From Acanthochromis polyacanthus (lineage: Eukaryota; Chordata; Actinopteri; Pomacentridae): a DNA stretch of 64,000 nucleotides. The notes under the pieces are model-generated. The model was not told the origin of the DNA. It was given only the letters and a program-made list of their open reading frames with translations, and made no database searches. Of the stretch, positions 24,475 through 35,690 are shown in pieces (position 1 is the first letter of the stretch; every line of letters starts with the position of its first letter). The stretch covers positions 14,045,858 through 14,109,857 of the forward strand of contig NC_067117.1 of the NCBI RefSeq assembly GCF_021347895.1, given 5' to 3'. The translations under genes and the position numbers were made by a program.

Positions 24475-26924
24475 AGTGTGGAAAATGGCTTTGGCTCAAG
24501 TGTTTCTCTGTTCCAACCCTCTGGCCCTCTTTTAGCCTAGCCACGCTAGACAACCCACAGCAACAAATTTAATTCTCTGCCAGGGTGGGTCTAGTTACCC
24601 TCCATAAGGCTCGAGGTTGGATGCTCCTAAAACTGGCCGGACGAATCACCATGAAGTGTAGAGTCAGAAGGCGGGCGTAACTAAATGAAGACAGAGGCGC
24701 GACGATTCTGACAGAAACAACCGCAATAAACAGTTATCTTTCAACTCAGCTTTGGCCACAGCCCTTAAATATTTGAAGCTAAAATTCAACTTGAAAGATA
24801 AACAAAGGACGGCACTTAAGTGTTTCATTAAGAAGAAAGACGTATTTGGACTTATGCCGACAGGATATGGCAAATCCTTAATATACCAGTTGGCTCCGCT
24901 GGTTGGGAAGCTAATGGGACTTAGCCACAATCCGGCGCTCTAGGAACTACGTCAGCCTATTCGTTACGCTGTTTGGTTGTATACCTACCCAATTGCTGCA
25001 GAGTGATTTGAAAAACAACCTTTTAGCCCGCCTCCCTCCCTGTCGAGCGTTCCTAGACCCTTGTGTCTTAAGAGCTGGGTCTAGCGCGGCTAGGCTAGCC
25101 CTCTTTACATGTCTGCTCGATATTTGCTTGATGTGGCAGCTTTCCTTGCAGGTTCTGGAGGAGGAAGCACAGCAACACTGGTTACACCTGTGTCTGGTGT
25201 GCCAGTTCTCCTTCTTCAACCTTCTCTGGCTCATTTGGGTTTGTTGGCTGATGGTTGCTTTGTGGCTTTGCATCATACAACACTGGGCTGTCCATTTTTC
25301 ATGGATGTCCTCACCTACACTGCTGATCATGACTACACCTGCCATGGTTAGTTTAAAATTGAAAATGTTTATCTCATAAATACGTTAGTGTAAAACTGGC
25401 GAGTAGTTTTGTGCTTGGCCACTAACTAGTCGAGAATATAACCTTCAGTAAAACCACAACATGTCACATTTTACACTTAAGGAAGACATAATGTGTTGAT
25501 TAGAAAGCTATAAATAGAAGGTAGATTTTCATAACCTTTGTTAAGAGCCAAACAAGTCGTTTCTCCCTATTTGCAGTCTTAATGCTGAGCTAAACAGCTG
25601 CCGACAGTATCTTCATGTTCGCTGTGTCTGAGAGTCGTTTAAGTGATCTCATTTAACTTAATCAGTTCTGTCACCGCAGGTCTGTCTGACAGATTCAGTG
25701 CATTACGAGGTAAAGCAGACATTATTTACATCGTGTTTATTTAGATTGTTTAGGAAATACAGGAATAATGCAATAATAAACAAGGTATAATACAGCAAAA
25801 AAGAAAATACAATAAGTCTTTAGACAGGATTGCATATTTTAAATGATAGGTTTGTGACGGAAACAGAGAGGTGACGTCAACACACAAGTGACAGCAAATG
25901 TAGTGGCTGTAAACACTGAACACGTAGGCTATCAACTCGCAACATGTAACTCAATCTTTGGTTATCATAAGTGACTTCAGAGGAAATAAAAAACAGATGT
26001 ACAACATTACGATATAGCAGATGCACGCACCCTTTGACAGATGTAATACCTTGAAGTTCCTCAGCTTGTGCGGCTACATTATAATATCATTATCATTTTT
26101 ACAAGACAACGCTCACAATGTCATGACAATTTTCAGAGCTCAGACACATTTAATTAAGGCGTTCATTCACCAAAATTATTTCCTGAAGAAAGCACCATGA
26201 GAAGTGGGAGGATGAATGTTATTGTTCTTTTAATAGAAAAAGTGCATTTACTTTACATTGCTACATCTGTTGTCTCGTGATTGGTGGCTTTTTGCTGCTA
26301 ACTTGCGTCACTGTTACTCTGTGTGTGATCTGCAAGAACAATGTGATCCTGAATAGTTTGAGGAAAATGTCAGCTATTTATACATATCTGAGTAGTTTTT
26401 TTTCAAATCAATAGTAAACCGTGCTAATCTTTTCTCAGCAACAGAGCCAGACAGAATTCAGTTCAGTAAAAACTGCATTTCTATGACACTCTGTTGCTTG
26501 ATCTTTACTGATTTATATTCATACGTGTGTTTTTATAATAGTAAACTGCTTTTATGGTGACTCCATTCAAATTAAAATGGGAGCCTCTACTTGCTTTGAT
26601 TGTATTTTTTCACAATGTGGCTAAAATGAAGACAAGTGATTGAAAAACTGCTACTTCTATATTTACATTTCAGCTGTGCCAGACAGCCAGGAGGCCTGTG
26701 TGCTGGCTGCGCTGCATGCTGCTATTTCTGACAGTGTTTATGAGACTTCTGGCTGCTGGCTGTCATTGGCTGATTTGCTCAGGGCTGACTCTAATGCCCA
26801 GAAGCATTCAGTCTCACTAGTTTCCCCTCTGGAGCAGGCTTCCCGCCTGCCATTAACTGAACAGCATGTCTGGATGTACATTGATGTTACTCGTCTGCAA
26901 CTCACACTGGATATGTCATTTTAA
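24475..26924 (+). CDS. Unidentified gene, last three exons, interrupted by copy B
   Basis: Three segments join in phase: 25098-25346 (donor GTTAGT), 25680-25709 (30 nt, acceptor CACCGCAG, donor GTAAAG) and 26674-26924 (acceptor TTTCAG, stop TAA). The first segment is open back across the copy B insertion point to an acceptor at 24474, reading ENGFGSSVSLFQPSGPLYM in the same frame once the 574-bp insertion is ignored. The protein is hydrophobic-rich with no motif I know (LLADGCFVALHHTTLG, HVWMYIDVTRLQL near the end). With copy B in place the frame meets TAG three codons in. Alternatively the exon starts at 25152 (acceptor CCTTGCAG) and copy B is only intronic. Upstream exons were not found. 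Confidence 0.5.
24533..25097. mobile_element. Short TIR element with helicase fragment, copy B
   Basis: 565 bp with the same ends as copy A (TAGCCTAGCCACGC, mirrored GCGCGGCTAGGCTA). A perfect 9-bp duplication GCCCTCTTT flanks it (24524-24532 and 25098-25106). The helicase piece is open for at least 63 codons from 24752 (KDKQRTALKCF, LMPTGYGKSLIYQLAPLV). This is motif 0/I of a RecQ-like helicase, with nothing of the later motifs. Both copies have intact duplications and are very alike, so the family has been active fairly recently. Confidence 0.88.
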
Positions 26925-28907
26925 CTGCATTGCAACAACAGGTCCATTTTCCTGGAAATCCAGTTTAAACCAGAAATTCCTCAGCTGAAATTATAATATT
27001 TTTTTGAACATTATTAATCCTTTTCAAGGTTTTCAAGCAGTCTGGAGCAGTGGTTTCCAGTCCGAGTGCTGTAAGATGAAGCTAAAGGGTTCTGAGATGT
27101 TCACTGGTGTAGAAAATAAGAAAAAGATAATCTCAGCAACATTATTCTCACTTTTTTGGGGGCATTTCTCTAATCTTTGGCAAATTTGTGACACTGGTAT
27201 TTATTTTTATTTTTAAGCCTCACTGTCTGATTAAACCACTCACAAATGGTAGCCTTTTATCCTGTAAAGAGGAGCTGCATGCATCTACTGCATTTATACT
27301 GAGGACTCAAAAGGGCGACAGTGGTTGAGAACAGCTGTCGTAGAGGACTGAGGTCATCAGGAGACAAATCCTGCAGCAACTGCACTGGCACCTGACTGAC
27401 TTTATTGTCTTGTGGAATGTTTTTTTTTAAGATTTAAATGAGCTATAGCTTATTACAGTGCTTATTTTCTGAACCAGAAACGGTGATAGCTTCAGTCAGT
27501 GGAGTAGATTCAGGTCCTGACGACACCAGACACATAGTTTAGGAGAGTCATGCATAGACACTGATCATGCAGTTAAAGTAGGGACATACCCTAAAATCAA
27601 GAGGTGATTGAACATTTTGTTTAAAAATTATATGTTTGGAAAACAATTATTGTAGATTACGAAATTTCAACAACACTGGAACTTTTTTTTGCTGTATATT
27701 TAATACAGCATCTCCTGCGAACTACTGTAAATTGGATGAAAATACTCTTACATGTGTCTGGAAACAGGTAATAGTTGTGCTTTTGAAGATGAATAAACAA
27801 TTGTATGTCAGTTTAATGATATCTAAAGTGTGAATGTAGTCACTGTGATCCATATGAATCACCGCTAAATGTAGTTTTGTTTATCTTAAACCAGTCACTG
27901 ACACCATTTCAATGAAATGTAAAGCACATTAGAATTGTTTTAAATCAGAATAAACTAAATTATAATGCTTGTAGTAGAAATGAATCTATAGCTGTTCTGA
28001 GTCTAAAATGGCTAAAAAAGACCTGAATGTGGCATTAAGTCAAAGCAGTAAATGCAATCACTTCAACAGAAGGCCACAGTTACTGTGAAAACAGAACACA
28101 ACTAAACATTGAGCTACACTCAAATGTAAAAGAAATTAGATTGAGGAAATTGCATAATCCGTGCATCGTGTTCTGTAAAGGCCGACCAAAGCAAACAGGA
28201 ATGTAACATATAGCATAAATATTGAACAACTTGCAGAAATAATTAAGTGGGCTCTGCAAGCTTTGCATAAAAACAAGTTCCCTTTTAAGCAGCAGATTCT
28301 GTCCATCCTTTTTAAAACTTCAACATCTCAGTAGCATCACACTCCCCAACGCATAAAAAGCCGTATTAACATGCAGCCTCTGGATATTCAGAAGCAAAGG
28401 AAACTGAGGAATAACATCAAAAATGTTTTCATGCTCTCAGTAATTAGTGGTTCTCCTCTGAGAATATTTTTAGGGACTTGCATCATAAATGCAAGCAACA
28501 TTTCAAGCTCCTATTGCACAGTGAAGTAGTTGCAGTTTTTGAATATGAATCTGTGCTGTCCCCTGACAGAAACATGATTAGTATTTCTATGTGTTCACAA
28601 ATTACACTTTTTGCTATATTCTGTCAGAGTGACCATTTTCTTTTCAATCCTGTGTGAGATAAATGCAATTTTAAGAATTACTGTAAGCTATTTTAACTGC
28701 AGTTTTAGGCATTGAATGTTTGTTTTTTGGACTTCTTTTGAAGCTGCTTTCATCAACACATTGTAGTTTATTTGTATTATCAGTACATGCTGCTACACTG
28801 GTGCCACCAACTGCCAACTAAAGCTTTGTTTGGAAGATGCTTCCTGCACATCCGGAGTGTACAGACAAGTTGTGGCTGTGACCTTCTCACTCTGCAGGCT
28901 GATGGCT
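26925..28907. other. Spacer between converging genes
   Basis: AT-rich. It contains the 3' ends of the unidentified (+) gene and of amigo1 (-), which converge here. No further coding segment was recognised. Confidence 0.4.
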
Positions 28908-30446
28908 TCACACCACCATGGGAGTGTCGGAGCAAACCGAGCTGACAGACTCGGCATCAGACCTCCTTCTCTCTGAGTTGTCTCCCTGCCACTCCTCGTC
29001 CTCCTCACCTATTGGATTCAACCTCCCGTTCTGCTCCATCTGATCCTTTGGGTCCCGGAAGGCCACATGTCTGTAGGGGAAGCCGCCGCCTTCTGTCTTT
29101 TCTTGTGGCGTCTCCTCGTGTCCCTGAGAGAGGCTGACAGTAGAAGAGTGGAGGCTCTCTCTGGGATCGCTTTTGTCCAGACCCTGACCTGGACAGCAGG
29201 CACAGCGACAGGGTGTGAGATAGAGGTAGATGAGGACCATGACTATACTGACCAGACAGGCTACCAGGGTGGTGTAGGCCGTTTTTAGATTCTCCAGCCC
29301 ACCAGCCATGGTGGTATTAAACACTACTACAGTTACATACAGCGTCTCATTGAGGGAATCACTTGTAGCGTAGCAGGTGTAGACCCCTGAGTCTTCTAAC
29401 CTCAGGGGCCCAATCCGCAGGTTTCCGTCAGAACGCATCACAGCAGTCTTGTTTGTTGGAGACAGTGGGATGTTTCCTGGCAGAGCCCACCTCTTCACCA
29501 TGTCTCTCTGTCTGGTGTCACAGTCCAGCACCAGGAACTGCTCCAGATAAGCTTCTTCATCCAGTGTTTTGACCTCACTGCAGTTTAAATAGGCCTTATC
29601 CAGATCCAGTATGGCCATTTTTTCCTTCCGCTGGCCTGGTATCACACATGTGTGGCTGCCCTTGAAGTCGGTGGCAGAGCTGAGCTCCTTGAGGTGCCAA
29701 CGTGCCACCATGTCATACAGGTCACAGCTGCAGGACAGAGGGTTGTTGTGGAAGTACAGACCATTCTTGATCCAGGCGGGCAGAACCTGCAGCTCGTACA
29801 GGGGAAGAGATTTAATTCGGTTGGAGGAAACATCTAGTAGTTTAAGAGCTTCCAGACGGCTTCGCTCCTTCACCAGCTCCAAGGGGAACCTTGTTATGGA
29901 GTTCTGGCTCAGATAGAGCCTCTGCAGCCGGTCGAGGCCGGAGAAGGCTGTGCGATCTATCTGAGAGATGTGATTATTATACAACAACAGCACCTCCAGA
30001 TGCTCCAGTGGCTCAAAGATGAACTCGTCCAGTATACGGAGGCCGTTAGAGGAAAGGTCCAGGTAACGCAGCTTTGTCACGTAAATAAACGCCTCAGAGG
30101 AGAGGAAGGTGAGCCCGTTGTTGCTGAGCAGTAGACTGTGCAGTCTGCTGAGATGGTCGGGGGTCCACTCGGCACGTAGCCTGGTGATGGAGTTGAAGCT
30201 GAGGTCCAGGACGGCTGTGTATTTTGGTAGGGCGAGGGGAACGTTTGTCAGATTCATCTTGGAACAGCTGACGATGTTGCTGGCACACACGCAGGTCTTG
30301 TGACAGTCCAGCGGGCTTCCCATTAACTGCCCACTGACTCCCACTGTTGGCAGCAATAAAGTCAGATGCAGGACTGTGACAAAGCTTCTTCTGCTTAACG
30401 CTGCTGCAGTGGCGGGCTGAGAAACACCGACTGAGCCCCCCATCAT
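28908..30446 (-). CDS. amigo1: AMIGO1, adhesion molecule with LRR and Ig domains
   Basis: Complete 512-codon single coding exon. A hydrophobic signal segment lies near 20-39 and an LRR N-cap at C48-C61 (CVCASNIVSCSK). LRRs run over about 75-220 (LDLSFNSITRL, LRYLDLSSNGL) and the LRR C-cap over about 235-290. A C2-type Ig domain follows (C309 to C358 in DSGVYTCYA), a transmembrane helix at about 389-411 (LIYLYLTPCRC after it), and a cytoplasmic tail ending SSVCSDTPMVV, close to the AMIGO1 tail. Family knowledge: a neuronal surface protein promoting neurite growth and fasciculation, and an auxiliary subunit of Kv2 channels. Two ATGs in tandem open the frame; either could be used. AMIGO1 is preferred over AMIGO2/3 because of the tail and the AEWTP motif. 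Confidence 0.95.
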   Translation of the reverse strand: MMGGSVGVSQPATAAALSRRSFVTVLHLTLLLPTVGVSGQLMGSPLDCHKTCVCASNIVSCSKMNLTNVPLALPKYTAVLDLSFNSITRLRAEWTPDHLSRLHSLLLSNNGLTFLSSEAFIYVTKLRYLDLSSNGLRILDEFIFEPLEHLEVLLLYNNHISQIDRTAFSGLDRLQRLYLSQNSITRFPLELVKERSRLEALKLLDVSSNRIKSLPLYELQVLPAWIKNGLYFHNNPLSCSCDLYDMVARWHLKELSSATDFKGSHTCVIPGQRKEKMAILDLDKAYLNCSEVKTLDEEAYLEQFLVLDCDTRQRDMVKRWALPGNIPLSPTNKTAVMRSDGNLRIGPLRLEDSGVYTCYATSDSLNETLYVTVVVFNTTMAGGLENLKTAYTTLVACLVSIVMVLIYLYLTPCRCACCPGQGLDKSDPRESLHSSTVSLSQGHEETPQEKTEGGGFPYRHVAFRDPKDQMEQNGRLNPIGEEDEEWQGDNSERRRSDAESVSSVCSDTPMVV

Positions 30447-31170
30447 GTCGGGATTATAATCTGGATGTGATCACTCAGTCTTCACCGCAGACTCATGGAG
30501 CTGTAAGGAGACGTGCACACTATGATCAACAAATCAGTGCTGCTACACAGAAAATCCCAATGCTGTCAGTCCATCATGAGGTGATAATGATGATGCAGAG
30601 TGTGGTGACATTAATGCTGCCAGCACTTTAAGCTCTAATGCACACAGGCGTGGTGCAGTGGAGCAGCTGGATGGTGAAAAAGTTATGGATGGAGCATGTC
30701 ATCAATAATACAACGTATCAAAGCCCATCAATCTGAGGACTGACAGAATAATTAAAGCATTGCATATACAGCCTCCTAACATGTTGCTTGTTTCTTTGTT
30801 TCCCCGGACCTTCATCCCATCAATAAACCCCCTCTCTGAGTCAGACAGATCAGTCTCAGCAGGCACAAGTGTCCCGCCCGCTGCTGCTGCTGCTGCTGCT
30901 GCTGCTGATTTACCTTTATTCGGTCTCCAAAGATCCGAAGCGAGCAGAGAGAGTCTTCACCAGCCCAGTCCTGGAGGTGATCCGCTGCAGGACGGTCGCA
31001 TCCTCTCCCTCAGCTGAGATCACAGGACCCACAACCGAACACAGTCCACAGAAAAGATCGTTAAAAAAAGAAAGAAAGAAAGGCAGCAGCCAGCGATTTT
31101 CACCGATGAGGAAACGTAAGCATCTGATAGTTGATCCGAGGGGCGCAAACAGCAGAGGAGGGGGTGTGTC
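30447..31170 (-). promoter_or_regulatory. amigo1 5' UTR with intron, and promoter region
   Basis: On the minus strand an acceptor (CTCCTTACAG) starts an exon at 30500 that runs into the amigo1 ATG. A donor (AAAG/GTAAAT) ends an upstream noncoding exon at 30914. The implied UTR intron is 30501-30913. The upstream exon probably starts in the 30.95-31.15 kb GC-richer region; no TATA box is evident. The splice sites look good but are unproven. Confidence 0.5.
30881..30907 (-). repeat. CAG trinucleotide array (nine units)
   Basis: Nine CTG units on +, CAG on the amigo1 sense strand, placed directly after the proposed donor of the 5' UTR intron. Confidence 0.9.
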
Positions 31171-31176
31171 ACATTT

Positions 31177-31177
31177 C

Positions 31178-31211
<34 letters not shown>

Positions 31212-31212
31212 T
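31177..31212. repeat. CT microsatellite
   Basis: CT-rich array with one TTT interruption near the amigo1 promoter. Confidence 0.85.
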
Positions 31213-31219
31213 CCTCATT

Positions 31220-32750
31220 TGCATGCAGTTTAAAAAGGGCACAAGATTGCAATGTTGTGAACATTAAATAGAAGTGACAAGTGTGAGGAAAAAGCATATT
31301 CAGCATTAGAGGTGGGATGTTAAAGTTCACTCTGACAGGTGTACCAAGCTGGAACACATCCATAACATTCAGGGTACAAACCTTTATTTAAATTCTACAG
31401 ATACATTTGTATGTGACTTAAGAACAGAAAAATGCAGGTATTTAAAATTTTGAATGTTGTTTTAAATCTTTCGCTCGCTTTATTGACTGTACTGATTTTT
31501 GTGCTGCAACATCTGGCAAATGCATTGAAATAAACAAGAGGAGGAGGAGAACTGGTTACGCCTCAGTAGTGTCCCCTTTATCCTATCTTTTGTTTTTCTT
31601 GTCCTTTAATAGAACTTCACCTGCGATAGCTCAATCAGCACTATGATGTCTTTAATGATGAAGCCTTTCCTCCTTAGATCATCTCATTACTGTGGTGAAG
31701 GACAGGGCAAACACTTCTTCTGCAGCTGCAGCAGTCTTTAGCTCAGCACGTGATGTGCATGCAGCAGAGTGTGAAGGATCAATACGGAGAGTTCAGAGCA
31801 GCATGTGTTTTATGACTGGGGTTATCTGGCATCAGGTAGGTACACACAGAATCGGGCAATTACTGCGGGGAAATCTGCATAAACAAGCGAATAGGCACTG
31901 CAGGAAAGATTACATCACTGCAGCAGCCATGCAAAAGAAATCTTGCTAATCTGTTACTGAAATCTGTCCTGTATTTCGCACAGCTGCACCACCAGAGAGA
32001 GGACACTCGCTGGAGAGCAAGAGACCTTTTCCAGGGCAGACATTTTGATTTGTCACAGCAGGGACAGAGACAAGTTGAACTAATGATGACTCAGCTCCAT
32101 TTAGTGTCCCAGTGAGTCATGACAGTCAACCAGGCGACACAAAAGCAGGACCTTCCCTTAAGGAGTTGCAGTCATCATGCTTTCTTTCTGTCAAAATATC
32201 TGCTTTGGAAGATGGACTTTTCCCACAGGTGTAACTGATAACAGTAACTATGGCTGCAGTTCTGTGGTTGTCTGGAATAGCTTCGTTGGTTTGTGCCATC
32301 ATTAATGCTGCTCATCAAACCTGCGATTTCTCCTCTAATTTGAGTCCACACATCTGCAGTGAAAAAGGTCCGTGTGTCAGGATGTGAAGGTTAAAAAGGT
32401 CACAACACAGATGTCAACATGACAGACGACCTCCCAGCACGAACCTTATTATCAATCTTCTGAGCGCAAGGTCACTTCACACAGAAACCCTCACATAAAA
32501 GGCGATGTGCAGATGAAACTGCCTACAGGCCTCATTGCTATGGGTACCAGGGTTAGCAGTTAGGTGATGGTGGACAAAGCAAGTAAAGTGAACACCATGT
32601 GCAGCTTAAGAAATGACTGCCGTGTGATGTTTGAAGAAACCATTTGAAAGGTGATTTGGACATCTAAACACGTGGTGAGAGAAGAGGCAGATTCCCTGTG
32701 AAGGAGATGTCAATGAACGAGCACAGAAGGAGGAGGATTTTGTTACAGCC
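31220..32750. other. Spacer upstream of amigo1, no gene seen
   Basis: No convincing coding segment and no clear repeat ends. Confidence 0.4.
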
Positions 32751-32754
32751 CGCC

Positions 32755-33090
32755 AGTGAGATAAGATGCTCAAAAAGACAACATAAAATCCTTCAGTTTT
32801 ACACTAGAATCCTGCCTCATTATAGCCATCTATTCCTTCTTACATTCAGTCTCACTATGAAAGATTCTGATGTTGTTGCCTCACTCATAGAGAGATGTAT
32901 TCTATTACAGTGGAAAACCCAAAATCCACCTTCCATAACATCCTTTCCAATTGATTTAATGTCCCTTCTGTCCTTGGAAAAGATGACATATTCTTTTAAA
33001 GGTTCATCCACTATTTCTACAAAAATGGCAGTATATTATTTCATATCTAAGTCTCTCTGGGCACCATCTGATTCACAATGCGTTCTTTGA
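32755..33090 (+). mobile_element. L1-type LINE fragment, ORF2 C-terminus
   Basis: An open stretch whose end reads CILLQWKTQNPPSITSFPID and then LMSLLSLEKMTYSFKG, followed by a W-AP motif. This fits, from memory, the C-terminal part of ORF2 in fish L1-like retrotransposons (W-x-L..L..LE+..Y pattern before a short tail). Upstream reverse-transcriptase motifs are absent, so it is a 5'-truncated scrap. Confidence 0.55.
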
Positions 33091-33560
33091 GGTAAGCACC
33101 TTGCACATCCTTTTTATGGCATTTACGCCCTTGTTTTGGTTCATTTGACCTATTTTTTGTATTTATGTGAGTTTTCTATCTCTTACCAAGAGTTTGGGAT
33201 GAGAAGATAACTGAAGGAAGGTGCTGGTTCATTTTCTGGTCTTAACACCCATACCAATATGCAACCTCTGGGGCTGACAAATGAGGATAATGTGGAAGAG
33301 CCTGCAGTCCCTCATATGGCCACTTGTGGCAGACTCCAAAAGCAAATCAATCCCCATAGACCTCTATGTTAAAATGCCCAACTTTATAGCAAAAATAAAC
33401 ATGTTTACAGGCTGGTATAAAAAAAGGTTTTGGTCTGAATGGTTAATTTTCCCTTTCATAGTAACTATAAAGGAGTGAAATTTTATTTAATGCACTTGTT
33501 TAAATAGTATTAGTGCTTAAAATTACGCACTGTTATAGGCACGGCCACTTTAGGTAATAT

Positions 33561-33630
33561 CAATCAATCAGACTTTATTTATTTAACACTTTTCATACAA
33601 ATAAAATGCAACACAAACTAATTTACATTT
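33561..33630. repeat. LINE-type tail fragment
   Basis: CAATCAATCAGACTTTATTT followed by CACTTTTCATACAAATAAAA is a word pair I know from common fish retroelement ends. The extent is approximate. Confidence 0.45.
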
Positions 33631-35024
33631 CACAGAAATAAAAATGCAATAAAATAATACAAACAACCCCTGTCAAAAGGTTGACATGCAATGCTTCATG
33701 TTTTCCTGTAAGACTTTGATTAAGAGGTTTAAACTGTGACAAGAAATCAGGGCAGGATTTCAACTGTGGGACACGTCACACAGTGAAGTCTCAGTTACAG
33801 GACAGAGTTACACTGTCGTGACACTGTTGACACGTAACTGTCCAAGTTTTAATAAAACAAACAAGCCAAGAAAAAAAAATGGTCCACCCTGTTGTTAGGA
33901 ACGTAGTTAGTTGTCTTAAATTGTAATGAACCTAATAATTTGTTTTACAAAAAGCTACAGTACGGACAAAAAACCCCCACTGCAACCAAAAGAAATTCAG
34001 ATAAATTCCTTGTTATTTAATATTTAACAGCAGTTTTTGAAACTCTGATGGTTTTGCATTGGCAACTAAACGTACTGTTTCCCTGCTGAAACTGAAAAAT
34101 GAGCTCCTATAGACTGACATGACTGTAAAATTTTACCATGCTGTCATGGTCACGTCTTTCAGTATATTACTTACAAGTAAATGTAGCTCATTATTTCTGT
34201 TCTCTCTCACATTTCCTTTTCATTTCACAATGGAACATGATGAAAGCTTTCAGGGATGTGATGAAGGAGTCAGAACTCAGATAATGATGAGAGCTCAAAT
34301 GGACTCTCACAGAAAAACAAATTTACCACATTCCTCCTGAGTATCCCTGCCGACAACACAATGGATCGACTTATCCAGAGGACTGTAATTTGAGTAATAT
34401 AATCTGCTATTATTATTATTAATCTTTTTGATGGATATATAAAGGAATTCATGCTTATATTCTCTACAAAAAAAGTTCCTTTTAACATTCCGGATTTAAG
34501 AGTGAAATAAGAGATTAACCTGTTAATGTGCAGATTTTTTCCCTAAGTGTGCATTTTTCATTAATGCATTAATTTAATGCATCTGTCATCATATCTGCTT
34601 CTCCACTTTCAGCATCTGAATTCATCTGTTGCTAAGCTGAACCTGCTGGCCATCCCGACAAAGTGTGAAGTGTGGTTTGCTGTAGTAAAAAGACAAATGA
34701 TGATTTATTTAGAGTAAGTGCTTGAAACACTGAGCTCTCCCCACACTTTACTGAGCCACACATCATCACTTTCCAATGAAAACATGAAGGAAAATACATT
34801 GGTTTTCAATTTTGGGAGTGAAATTTTAAGATGGTTTTTGGTCTGCAACATAGAAAAATATCTAATAATAATGTATTTATTAACCAAAAACTCCCCACAT
34901 ATAGAGATACATGTTTTTTTGTTTTTTTTTACTGCGCAGAAACAATGCGCATCGCGATCACTCGGGTCGATTTATCAGATAATGGAGCTGTGCAGGAGCA
35001 ACACATCAACCTGGAATTACTCAT

Positions 35025-35190
35025 CACTGGTGGAATGTAACAAAGTACATTTATACAATTTTGAGATATACCTACTTGTGCTTTACTTAAGTGTTTCCAT
35101 TAAATGCAAATTTCTCTGCTCTTCATCACCTGAGAGACAAAAATCAGCTTTTTAATCCACTACATTTGCCTGATAGTTTAGCAGCAAGTT
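35025..35190. repeat. Fragment of a hAT-like fish repeat
   Basis: ACTGGTGGAATGTAACAAAGTACATTTAT-type start followed by 'TACTTGTGCTTTACTTAAGTG' words. By eye it belongs to the same broad class as the element at 9320-9749 and is truncated on the right. Confidence 0.45.
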
Positions 35191-35559
35191 GCTTTTCAGG
35201 TTACAATCTTTCACACCCCTAACTAAACTACGAATTTCCAAATGTGGTTATTTTGTATGTGTTTGATAAACTGAATGATAGATGCCCCTCTATAAGATTA
35301 GATGGAAAATGTACCATCCTGAGCTCATGAAAAGTTGACATTTAAATAAGAGCATTAAGAATCGAAGCTTTAATTATCTGCAAAGGAGACACTCTTTTGT
35401 TCCTATTAGATAATGAAAGCTAAAAACTAAATTAGACATTAGAATTAAAAATTTAAATTCAACAGAAAGATGTATTGCACAACTAGATGATCACAGGAAG
35501 GAAGGACTCTGTGGTGTTCAGGGAAGCATTGTGTCATTCTTAGTCAGTGTCTGAATGTG

Positions 35560-35690
35560 TTCCTCTGGTCAGTGATGAAGAGGAGTTTAGACAACATCCT
35601 CCTCTCCGCTACTGCATACAGACTGTCCAGCTGCAACCCCTTAATAAGCTTATTGAATCTTTTGGAGCCATCCATCCTCAGACTTTTACT
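35560..35690 (-). repeat. Possible LINE ORF2 C-terminal scrap
   Basis: Minus-strand reading contains KRFNKLIKGLQLDSLYAVAE and then RRMLSKLLFITD, which resembles C-terminal segments of jockey/L2-type retrotransposon ORF2. The match is from memory and the segment is short. Confidence 0.35.

Noticed and set aside
34945..35040. ORF starting MRIAITRVDLSD
   Set aside because: Short, no splice context, and its end merges with a known-type repeat.
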